Shown here: positions 17,557 through 28,700 of the stretch, piece after piece
Layout of the letters: each line of letters begins with the position of its first letter
How positions within the stretch are numbered: position 1 is the stretch's first letter
Assembly: GCF_029893825.1 (NCBI RefSeq)
Contig: NZ_JARXXV010000001.1
Location: 744,001-808,000, forward strand
DNA from: Aurantimicrobium minutum
GTDB taxonomy: Bacteria > Actinomycetota > Actinomycetes > Actinomycetales > Microbacteriaceae
Reading direction: 5' to 3'
Length of the DNA stretch: 64,000 bases
Program-made: the position numbers and the translations under genes
Notes under the pieces: generated by a model
Told to the model about the DNA's origin: nothing
The model's input: the letters and a program-made list of their open reading frames with translations, nothing else
Database searches by the model: none

Positions 17557-18335
17557 TATTTCTCCTTCGGTAGGAACATCTTGCCCACCAACTTGATCAC
17601 GGCTTTCTTGGGGAAGAAACGCACCAGCCCAGCAGCGAAAGCGTTCGATCCGCCAACAACAACGGAGGGAACATTCTTCTCCAGTGCTGAGAAGGTTGTC
17701 TCCACCACGGCAGAGGCTGGCATTGCCTTGCCCGCGGGTGAACCACCGGCAACAACAAAGAATTCAGACTCAGTGGAGCCAGGGCTCACAGCCAGGACAC
17801 GAACCTTGGATTCACCGAGCTCTCCCCAGAGAGCTTCGGTGAAGCTGCGAACAAAGGCTTTTGTAGCGCCATAGACGGCCATGCCGGGCACCGGTTGGAA
17901 AGACGCGGTGCTGGCAATGTTGACCACAACACCACTGTTGCGCTGAACCATAGCTGGCAAGAATGCCGCGGTGAGATCCACCAGGACACCGATGTTGAGA
18001 GTGATCTCTTCTTGCGTCTTGCTGCGATCTTCCTTCACGAAGAAACCGTTGAGACCAAAACCTGCGTTGTTGATTAACACATCAACACTGAGCTTCTTCT
18101 TGGCAATCTCTTTCTCGAGCTTGGCCACAGCATCAGGTGCGGTCAGGTCATGAGGCACGACCTCTACCTCTACCGAGTACTGCTTCTTCAGACGAGTTGC
18201 GAGAGCTTCTAACCGGTCCTTGCGACGCGCAACAAGAATGAGGTTGCTGCCGCGGGCAGCAAAACCATCAGCATATGCAACGCCAATGCCCGAGCTCGCT
18301 CCCGTAATCAGAGCAGTTTTGCCGGTGTATTCCAT
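17556..18335 (-). CDS. Short-chain dehydrogenase/reductase (DltE/YqjQ-like)
   Basis: 259 residues. ALITGASSGIGVAYADGFAARG gives the TGxxxGxG cofactor motif; LVARRKDRLEAL with two Arg suggests NADPH; NNAGFG, the catalytic Ser in NIASTASF and YGATKAFV (YxxxK) complete the set. This pattern matches SDRs annotated as DltE or short-chain acyl-reductases; the true substrate is unknown. It heads a two-gene unit with the AHSA1-type protein and is divergent from the ThrE-type exporter. Confidence 0.9.
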   Translation of the reverse strand: MEYTGKTALITGASSGIGVAYADGFAARGSNLILVARRKDRLEALATRLKKQYSVEVEVVPHDLTAPDAVAKLEKEIAKKKLSVDVLINNAGFGLNGFFVKEDRSKTQEEITLNIGVLVDLTAAFLPAMVQRNSGVVVNIASTASFQPVPGMAVYGATKAFVRSFTEALWGELGESKVRVLAVSPGSTESEFFVVAGGSPAGKAMPASAVVETTFSALEKNVPSVVVGGSNAFAAGLVRFFPKKAVIKLVGKMFLPKEK

Positions 18336-18412
18336 GAAGAATCCTTCTGAACTCGCAAATAGTTGTTCGGCGTCAAGTCTAGGACTTCCCCGGTCTTTGT
18401 TACCGTTGTTTC

Positions 18413-19711
18413 ATGACCGAGCACGCAGCTACTCCCCCCACAAAGCCAGACGTGACAGAGATGCTCTCTGAAGCAGCGGCAGCACTGGTGAGCTCGACCT
18501 ACCCAGCACCGCAGGCCGAAGAAGTACTTCGAGGTCTCGCCGAGGCATATAACGCCGATGCTGAACTCGTTCTGCTGCCCACCCTGGTCCTCACCGAGAC
18601 CAAGAAGCACGGGGTTCCGCAGCTGCGCGTGGTGAAGAACAGCTACCGATTCGACCAAATGGTGGAAGTTCAGTCAGTGATGGCGCATGCCCGCCACAAC
18701 AAGGACGATGCCCACGATGTGGCGGAGAGTTTGCGAGCGATTGGCAGCAAAAAGCCGATATATCCTTCCTGGTTGCGGGTCATTGGTTACGCACTTTCGG
18801 CTCTGGGCTTTGGTGCGGCATTTCGTTTAGACCTTCCCGCATTGGCAGCAGTGACCCTCATGGGTTTACTGGTGGGCGTATTGGTCTTGAATTTGAGCCG
18901 CAGTACTCGTTTTGCTGCACTGCTACCTTTGATCGCCACTTTTGTCGCAGGTCTCATGGTTGCGGGAACGTCACTACTGTTGGACAAACCAGATCCTGTG
19001 CGCATGGTCGCTATGCTCATAGTTGTGCTCTTGCCGGGTGCAACCCTCACCTCAGGAATAATTGAACTGGTCAGTGGCTATATGGTTTCTGGGTCATCGA
19101 GGCTGATGTATGCGCTGATGATTTTGGGCAGCATGGCTTTCGGCGGAGCCTTGGCCATTGCTGCCAGTGGTATTCCTTCCTCTCGCCTGGAAGATGTCAC
19201 CGCAACCTTGACGCCTGAATGGGTTGCTTGGGCAGGTGCTGCCATCTACGGCATCGGCACCTTCCTCTACTTCTGCACGCCAGTGCGACTGTGGTTGCCT
19301 AGCTTGTTTGTGATGATGCTGAGCTTCGCCATCTCCGTCTTAGCTGTGCCCAGCCTGGGAGTGCCCCTCTCGGCAGGTATTGCCACCGCATTCGGGCTCA
19401 TTACTTCATGGGCAATCAATGCTCGCCTGGGTGGAGGTCCTGGTGATCTTGCGATCTTCTTGCCCACCTTCTGGCTGATTGTTCCCGGCTCCACCGGCTT
19501 TGTTGCCATGACCGGTGAATTGGAATCAGCAAAGAACCTCAGTGATGTTGCCAACACTGCCATGCTGACATTCTTTGCCATGGCCATCGGCATGATGTTG
19601 GCCACAGCGGTTTATCCGCTGCTGACCAAAATCACTCCTGATGCCAAGCTCATTATGCGCAACGGTAAGGGTCTGATTTTGAGTGCGGTGAATATCAAAC
19701 CCACGAAGTAG
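18413..19711 (+). CDS. ThrE-type threonine/serine exporter family protein
   Basis: 432 residues. The N-terminal about 120 residues form the soluble DUF1212-like part (SSTYPAPQAEEVLRGLAEAYNADAELVLLPT); then about ten hydrophobic helices follow, covering the DUF1212 membrane domain and the second DUF3815-like half (LPSLFVMMLSFAISVLAVPSLG). This is the layout of ThrE from Corynebacterium, which exports threonine and serine. The substrate here is inferred. No Shine-Dalgarno precedes ATG 18413. The stop lies 5 bp from the convergent giant surface-protein gene. Confidence 0.9.
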   Translation: MTEHAATPPTKPDVTEMLSEAAAALVSSTYPAPQAEEVLRGLAEAYNADAELVLLPTLVLTETKKHGVPQLRVVKNSYRFDQMVEVQSVMAHARHNKDDAHDVAESLRAIGSKKPIYPSWLRVIGYALSALGFGAAFRLDLPALAAVTLMGLLVGVLVLNLSRSTRFAALLPLIATFVAGLMVAGTSLLLDKPDPVRMVAMLIVVLLPGATLTSGIIELVSGYMVSGSSRLMYALMILGSMAFGGALAIAASGIPSSRLEDVTATLTPEWVAWAGAAIYGIGTFLYFCTPVRLWLPSLFVMMLSFAISVLAVPSLGVPLSAGIATAFGLITSWAINARLGGGPGDLAIFLPTFWLIVPGSTGFVAMTGELESAKNLSDVANTAMLTFFAMAIGMMLATAVYPLLTKITPDAKLIMRNGKGLILSAVNIKPTK

Positions 19712-19716
19712 TGGTT

Positions 19717-22700
19717 CTACTGATTCTTCGTTCTTCTGCGCATGATCAAGAAGAAGAGAATCATCAGCAACAGCAGCGCCGAGAAAACATACACCAGTAC
19801 GGGCATCATGGGCTGAGGTGTGTGAGTTTCATCTGCTTGTGCTGTCTGCACCACCTTGACACCGATAGCAACTGTGATGACCTCGCCACTTGTGGACAGA
19901 CCGTGCAACACAACTGTGTGCTGGCCAAGTTCTGCAGCTGAGCTGAGTGGGAATTGACCCGTGAATGCTCCGGTTTCATCAGCAACACCGGCGCCCAGGC
20001 GCACAGGCGTGGAGAAAATCCATGCCTCGAGAGGAGAACCCGGTGTGTAGCCATCAGCTTGCACTTCAACCATGGCGCCTGGGTTCAAAATGAGTGATGA
20101 CCCAGAGGTTGATGAATTTGTTGTGTTTTGCAAGACCACAGAAACACCCTGCTCGGTTTGAACCGTCACCGATTGTCCCGTGACCGTCATCCATGCGTCG
20201 ACCTGGTTTCCATCCACCAGAGCAACAACATTGCCGGTTTGTGGAGCATCAAATTGAATACCTGGGTAGGGTGCATTTTTGAATTCAGGGATGGCCGAAA
20301 TCACCGCTGGAGTTTCGATTGTTGGTGCAGGTGTTGGAGACGCAGACACGATGCGTGGAGCAGCCACGATAACTGGTGCACTCGGCAGAGTTGCCGAGGC
20401 AGTTCCTGCCTCTGAACCACCCATCACGTTCATGGCCACGACAGAAACGGAGAGTGAAGAGTTTGGCGTTAGCCCCGTGTATTCACAACGCGCGGCTGTC
20501 GGAGAGCTGAAGATACATCCAGCGGGAGAAACCGAATATCCCGTGATTGCAGCGCCACCGTTAGAGATGGGAACTTCCCACGAAACAACGGCGGTAGTGG
20601 ACGAGGTTGGCGTCACAACAACGTTGCGAGGTGCGCTAGCTTCCATCGCTGGAATACCTATTGCGGTTGCGCTGTTCGATCCCATGTCCGTGGTGTTGGC
20701 AGAGGTGATGACAACAACCTCCACGTCATAGGCCACGCCATTTGTCAGTCCAGTGAAGGCGTATCGACTCGCGGTCGAGGCATAGAGATTAACAGTTGGC
20801 AACGCAGTTCCGCCGTGTGGAGTCAGTGTGATTTCGTATCGGCTAAACGTTCCACCACCAAAGTTCGTTGGTGGTTGCCAGGTCACCGTCAATGTGGTGT
20901 TTCCTGGAACAGCAGCTAGCGAACGAACAGAATCTGGTGTTGTTGCAGGGGAAATAGCAGGTGAAGCGTTGGAATCAGCGCCGGTGCCTGCCGAGTTGAT
21001 GGCGGCAACAGTGAGGGTGTAGCTCTCACCATTGGTCAACCCTGAAATGGTGCAGGCAGGAGGCGTTGCCGCGGGGACCGCAGCACAGTCACTCTTCGAG
21101 ATTGCAGGGCCAGAAGTGGGGGTAGCGGTAACGATGTAATTGCTGATGGGAACACCGCCACGGCTGGCAGGAGCGGTAAAGGCAACTGTGATTGCGGAAT
21201 CGCCGGCAGATACGGAGGTTATCTGAGGCGCAGTTGGAGCAATGGCGTGGATGCGGAATGTTCTGCTGACAGGGCTGGCTGGTGCATACACATCATTACC
21301 GGCAGGCTGGCTCACGGTGACGTTACAGATTCCCACCGCTAATGGAGTAATGAAACCTGAAGCATTCACACTACAGATCGAACCCGTCGAAGAAGAGTAG
21401 TTCAGAGTGAGCCCAGAGTTGACGGTGGCGGATGCTGAGAAACCGGCAGAACCATAATCACGATCGGCAATAGCCGGGAAGGTAATGGTTTGGTTGAGCA
21501 TGCCGGCAACAATCGTCTGTGTTACAGAGGTTGCTGGCAGGTAGTTGCTTGTGCCCGACTGGCTGGCTGTGATGACACATTGACCTGAAGCGAGGAAAGT
21601 GACAACACCTGCATTGATCGAACACACGGTTGCCAAACCGTTTGTAATTGCCAATGAAACGCTCGTTCCACCACTGGAGCTTGCCGTTGGGGTGTAGACC
21701 GTGCCTGGCATAGGCTCTGCGGGAACATCAGAAGTGAAGTTCAGAGTTTGTGCGGCGCGAACTATTGAAATGTTTGCCGTGGTTGATTCCTCTAAATAGG
21801 TGGAATCAGCGGCACGAGTTGCCGTGACGGCACAGGTGCCGACACCGGTAGAGCTCAAAACATTGTTGGTCACCGTACACGGACCACTGGTGTGCACAAT
21901 CGTCAGCGCACCACTACCAGAACCACCAGAGGCAACGAGGTTAAGACTTTGGCCATAGGGAACACTCGACGAGTTAGCAAAAGAAATCGGCGCTTGGTTG
22001 GTCTGGGTGATGGTCAGTTGTGGACTTCCCGCAACGGTCGGAAGAACATAGTTCCCCGCATCTGGACCTATCAGGTATCCCTCGTTGACAGCAACGGTGA
22101 CGGGCTTGTTTGCCGCCACAGCAGGGGACGCCACGGTTGCAACAAGCTTGGAGTGGTCAACACTCACATCATCACCGGCAACAAGGCCAACTAGATCAGC
22201 GGCAGAGGTTGTCGCCAACTCCACTAGTGAGCTGCCGTTGTATTGACGAAGCCCGGGAGATACGATCACGTTCAGCGACAATGGCTTCTGCGAAATCGTG
22301 ATGGTGACGTCATTTGACCATGCGGAAATGGCGTAGGAACTATCTGCGGCGCGACGTGCGTGGATCACACACTCCCCTGCAGACAGCGGAGTCAATGTCG
22401 TTCCAGAGACGGAACAAGCTCCAGATACTCGAGCAAACGAATACGCACCAGAACCTGTTCCACCAGTTGCGGAGAGTGCCAACGTTGACCCGTATTGAAC
22501 AGTGGTACCGCTGGTGACAGTGACACCTGCCTGAGTTGCGGAAGCAATGGCAATAGTGGCGGTCTGAGTTTGATCGAGGTAGTTGGTATCACCTGCACGT
22601 GTGACGAGAACCACACAGCTACCAGCGCTAGTGGGAGTCATGATGGAAGACGCCACGTTACAGGGACCACTGGTGGTGGCAAAGGTCAGTGCACCAGTAC

Positions 22701-25700
22701 CCGAACCACCTGTTGCGGATAGCGCGATGTTTTGACCGAAGATGGTACTCAGCGCACTGGTCACTGTCAGGGATGCCTGCGATGTTCGCGTGATGCTCAG
22801 AACTGGGGATCCAGTAACTGATGGCAACTGGTAGTTAGCGGCATGAGTACCGGTGAGGAAACCAGTGGCAACCGTCACGGTGACAGCTTTATTGGTTCCA
22901 ACATCAGCACTAGAAACAATGGCAGAGAGTTTGCTGTCGTCTGTTCCCACTGAATCACCGTTGAGGATTCCCGTGAGATTCGCTGCAGAAGTAGCCGCGA
23001 GTGCAACACTGCGTGAGGTGTTGTACTGGCGCGAACTGGGATCGACAGTGACGGCAAGTGAGAGTGGCTTCGGAGTAATTGCCACAGTGAAGTCAGAAGT
23101 CCAGCTAGATGCGTTGTACCCAGAATCACCCAGCTTGCGTGCATGAATCACACAGTTGCCTGCTGCTGTTGTGCTCAATGTGGTGCCGCTGACCGAACAG
23201 GGGCCCGAGACTTTGGCAAAGGAGTAAAAACCTGTTCCTGAACCACCTGATGCACTCAACGTCAGAGTTGAACCATAGACAACCGTATTGGTGTTTGTCA
23301 CACTCACCGCTGCTTGATCTGCGGCGGCAACGCTGACCGTGTAGGTCGCACTAACTGCTGAATAGTTCGCATCTTGCGCCTTGGTTGCTGTGATGACACA
23401 GTCACCTGCTGCGGTGGGGCTCAACGTTGCCGTTGAAATCAGACATGGTCCGCTGTCGACAACGTAGCTTGTTGCACCAGAACCACTACCACCGGTTGTG
23501 GCCAGAGCCAGACTCTGGCCATAGGTGAGTGTAGTTCCCGAAGTGAAGCTGAAGGCAGCCTGATCTGCTCGCGAGATGGTGACCTTGGGGGAGCCTGAAA
23601 TGGTGGGAAGGAGGTAGTTGCCCGCATCAAGACCTTCGAGGAATCCGTTGGACACAGTGACGGTCACACTCTTGTTGTTCCCCACATCGGCTGTCGAAGT
23701 AGCCGCCGAGAGGAAGCTGGTGTTGATAGTGACATCGTCGCCGACTTCAATACCGCTCACATCTGCCACGGTAGGTGTGGCAAGGGAGACTGTAGTACTG
23801 CCATCCCACTTGCGATCTTGGGGGGAAACGGTGAGTGTCAATGGTTTTGGCGTCATTGACACGATCACATTAGAAGACCACGCCGAGGTGGTGAAGTTGG
23901 TGCTGCCGAGCTTGCGGGAGTGAATTTCACAATCACCCACGCCAAGTGGGGTGAGCTGGTCCCCTGTGATGGAACACAATCCACCCACCTTGGCGTATTC
24001 GTAAGCACCAGTGCCATCGCCACCGGAAGAGGTCAGCGTCAGAGTACTTCCATAGACCACAGTGGTGGCACTGGTCAGGCTCACGGTCGACTGGGTTGCT
24101 TGAGAGATTGCCACATTGCCCGTGAGGGTTTGAGCTGTGTAGTTTGTGTCAGCCGCGCGGGTGACCATAACCACACACGTTCCCACGCTGGTAGGAGTCA
24201 CGATGGAGCTTGCCACCGTACACGGTCCACTTGTGGTGGCAAAGCTCAGAGCACCAGTGCCTGAACCGCCCGTGGCGGAGAGTGTTAAGTCCTGCCCATA
24301 AATGGTGCTGAGGACAGTTGTCCAGGACAGCGCAGACTGGCTCGCCTGCGTCACTGTCAGCACAGGTGTCCCCGAAACTGTAGGCAGTTGATAATTCGCT
24401 GCATGGGTTCCGGTGAGGTAGCCCGTAGCCACAGAAACAGTTACTGCTTTGTTCGTTCCCACATCAGCGGCTGCAATTGTGGCTGTCAGCTTGCTGTCAT
24501 CTGTGCCGACCGAGTCGGAGTTGATGATTCCAGAAAGGTTGGCAGCAGTTGTTGATGCCAAGCTCACCGCACGAGAAGTGTTGTAGGCACGCGAGGCGGG
24601 AGAGACCGTCACTGACAGCGTCAGTGGTTTTGGCGTGATCGAAATTGCCACACTCGAAGACCAGCTTGAGGCGTTGTACCCGGCATCCCCGGCCTTACGA
24701 GCATGAATGACACAATCTCCAACCGCAGATGTGGAGAGTGTTAAGCCACTGACGCTACAAGGCCCCGAAAGGGATGCAAATTCCAAAGAACCAGAACCTG
24801 ACCCGCCTGCTGCGGTCAACGACAACGTGTCGCCATAGACCACTGTTGAACCACTTGTCACACTCACAACAGCCTGATCTGCATGGTTTATCGTGACGGA
24901 GTAGCTGACAGTTTCAGCGAGGTAGGTGGAATCCTGTGCCTTCGTTGCCGTTACAACACAGGTTCCGGCAGCAGTAGGCGACAAAGTTGAGGCACTGACC
25001 GTACACGGACCACTCGTGACGGCGTAGCTTGTAGCGCCAGTACCAGTTCCACCGGTCGAAGACAGCGCGAGATCCTGGCCATACGTTGTAGCAGTCAAGG
25101 ACGTAAAGCTCAGTGCAGCTTGGTTAGCCCGGGTAATGTCCACAACTGGCGAGCCAGCAATGGTGGGAAGTTGATAGTTCGCCACATCAAGACCACTAAG
25201 ATAGCTTGCACCCACGACCACAGTCACGGCTTTGTTTGCTCCCACAGCAGCCGAAGCAACAGTGGCGCTCAGTTGTGAATGATCAACAGTGAGGACATCA
25301 CCATCAACAACACCGCTTAGATCTGCCACAGTAGTGGCGCTCAAGGAGATGTTTCTGGTTCCGTCGTATTGACGTGAAACCGGTGACACACTCAGCGTCA
25401 AAGGCTTGGCAGTGATGGAAACCGTGACATCTGCCGACCAGGCAGAGGTGAGATAGTTTGTGCTCGATGCACGGCGTGCATGCACGACACAGTCGCCCAC
25501 AGACAGCGGAGTCAGAGTTGTACCAGTGACATCACAGTCACCAGTGACCTTGCTGAAGATGTAGCTTCCTGTGCCATCTCCCCCACTGGCACTGAGTGTC
25601 AGCGTTGAACCATAGACAACTGTGGTTGCACTGGTCACCCTCACCGTGGACTGTGTTGCCTGCTCAATCGACACATTTCCAGACAGTGTTTGTGCCGTGT

Positions 25701-28700
25701 AGTTTGTATCCGCTGCACGGGTGACCACGACCACACACGTTCCCACGCTGGTGGGAGTCACGATGGAGCTAGATACGGTACACGGACCACCCGTGGTGGC
25801 ATAGGAGAGTGCACCAGTTCCAGAACCGCCGGTTGCAGAAAGCGTGAGGTCTTGCCCATACACAGTTGTGAGTGCACTAACCCAGGACAGAGCACCCTGG
25901 TTGGCCTGAGTAATAGTCAGAACAGGAGTACCGGTCACTGCAGTCACCGAGTAGTTAGCCGCATTGGTGCCGGTAAGATATCCCGTCGCAACCGAGACAG
26001 TGACCGCTTTGTTGGTTCCCACATCAGCGGTTGCAACGGTGGCGGTCAACTTGGTGTCATCTGTGGTGACCGTGTCACCATTGATGATTCCAGTCAGGTT
26101 AGACGCACTCGTTGCAGCAAGTGCCACGTTTCGAGAGGTGTTGTATGCGCGCGAGGTGGGAGAGACGGTAACCGCGAGGCTGACAGGTTTAGGGGTGACC
26201 GAAACCGTGAAGTCTGCAGACCAATCTGAGGTGAGGTAGGAGCCGTCGGTGAGTTTGCGAGCATGCAGCACACAGTCACCAGCAGCGGTCGTCGACAATG
26301 TCGATCCGCTGATGGAACAAGGACCACTCAGCATTGCGTAGTCTGCTGCGCCAGAGCCAGTGCCTCCAGAAATACTCAGAGTGAGAGTCTGGCCATAGAC
26401 AACAGTGTTTGCGCTGCTGACCGTAACCGTTGCTTGAGTCGCAGAGTTCACTGTGACGGTGTAGTCAACAGTGGTGACGAGATACGTAGAGTCTTGGGCC
26501 TTGGTAGCGCGAATGACACAGTCACCTGCTTGCGATGCGGTGAGTTGGTCCACGCTCAGTGAACAGCTTCCGCTGACTACGCTGTAAGAAAGTGCACCAC
26601 TACCGCTACCACCGGTTGCGGCAACGGTGAGTGTTCCGCCATAGAACATGGAGGTGGCGCTGGTGAAGCTCAGGGATGCCTGGTTTGCTCGAGTGATGTT
26701 CACCGTTGGGCTACCGGCGATGGTGGGGAGTAAATAATTACCAGCATCAGCTCCGGTGAGATAGCCAGAAGCGACCGTCACAGTCACTGCCTTGTTTGAT
26801 CCAACCGCTGCCGTGGTGACCGAAGCACTCAGTTTGGAATGATCCACTCCAACGCTGTCGCCAGCTTCCACCCCTGTCAGGCTAGAAGCGCTCGTCGTGG
26901 CCAACGAAACCGATGTTCCACCATTCCATTGGCGGTCTACCGGGGTGACCGAAACTGTCAATGGTTTAGCACTCACACTGATGGTGACCGTGCTTGACCA
27001 AGAACTCGTGGAGTAGTTGGTGCTGCTGAGCCTGCGGGCCTTGACCACACAGTCGCCGACGGATCCTGCAGTGAGCACATCACCGGTGAGGGTACAGTCA
27101 CCAGTTGTGACCGCGAAGTCATAGTTACCAGTTCCGTCACCGCCACTGGCAGTAAGTGTTAGTGAACTTCCATAAACAAAGGTGGTTGTGTTGGTCACAG
27201 TTACAGCAGACTGTGTCGCTTGGGTGATACTGACGTTCCCCGTCAAGGTTTGTGCGGTGTAGTTCGTGTCAGCTGCACGGGTCACTACAACCACACAGGT
27301 TCCCACGCTGGTGGGAGTAACAATCGAGCTAGAAACCGTACACGGACCACTCGTTGTTGCATAGCTGAGTGCACCAGTGCCGGAGCCACCGGTAGCTGAC
27401 AGGGTCAGTGTTGAGCCAAAGGCAGTTGTCAGCGCACTAGTCCACGACAGCGCAGATTGTGACGCCTGAACAATCGTGAGAACGGGAGTCCCGGAAACAG
27501 AGGACACATAGTAATTCGCTGCATTCGTTCCAGTGAGATAGCCCGTAGCCACCGAAACAGTAACTGCCTTGTTTGTTCCCACATCTGCCGTGGTCACGCT
27601 CGCTGTCAGCTTGGTGTCATCGGTAGTGACCGTGTCAGAGTTGATGATTCCGGTCAGATTCGAGGCCGAGGTTGACGCCAGGGCAACGTTCGTTGAGGTG
27701 TTGTAGGGCCTAGATGTGGGCGAAACTGTCACGCTCAGCGTCAACGGCTTTGCCGAAACAGTAATTGTTTGGTTCGCTGACCACGCAGAGTCGTTGTAGT
27801 TGGAGTCCCCGAGGTGACGACCACGAACCACACAGGTGCCCGCACCATTAGTGCTCAGAGTTGACGAAGAAATACCACACGGACCACTTACGACTTCGAA
27901 CGAATATCCCAGCAGACTTTCACCACCGGAGGCGGTCAGCGAGAGAGTATTGCCATAGACAACAGTGGTGCCACTGGTCATGGTGACCGTACTTTGATCG
28001 GCCTTCACGATGTTGATGGTGGGTGAACCCGAAATAGTGGGCAGTTGGTAATTTCCCGCCTTTGTACCGGTTAAGTAGCCGGAGGCAACAGTGACCGTAA
28101 CTGCCTTGTTATCTCCCACAATTGCTGTGGCAACCGTTGCTGAAAGCTTGGTGTTATCAACCGTGACGGCGTCGTTGTTAATGATTCCGGTCAAGTTAGC
28201 TACTGTTGTGGAGGCAAGCGTGACCGTCCGAGTGGTGTCATATGCCCGTGAAGGCGGAGAAACCGTTACAGCCAGGGTCAGCGGCTTGGGGGTGACGGAC
28301 ACTGTTTGTGTCGACGACCATGCAGAAATGTTGTAGCTGGCATCTGCAGCACGACGAGCTTTCACAACACAGGTATCTACACCACTAGCAGTGAGAGCAT
28401 CACCTGTAACCGAACAGTTTCCTGAGACAACGGCATATTCATAAGCACCCGTTCCCGAACCACCGCTTGCCGTCAACGTCAGCGTCGAACCATACACAAA
28501 TGTGGATGCGCTGGTCATGCTGACCGTTGACTGCGTGCCTAATGTAATAGTCAGCGTTGGAGAGTTGGAGACAGTTGGCTCAAAGTAGTTGCCTGCGTTT
28601 GTTCCACCCAAGAAACCAGAAGATACGACAGTGGTGACGGGTTTGTTCACTCCTACTGTTGCATCTGCAACAGTGGCAGAAATCTTGGTGTTATCGAGGG

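Noticed and set aside
19717-19900. Sortase motif at the C-terminus of the giant protein
   Set aside because: No LPXTG or LAXTG precedes the final helix; only a plain membrane helix with RRRTKNQ is present.
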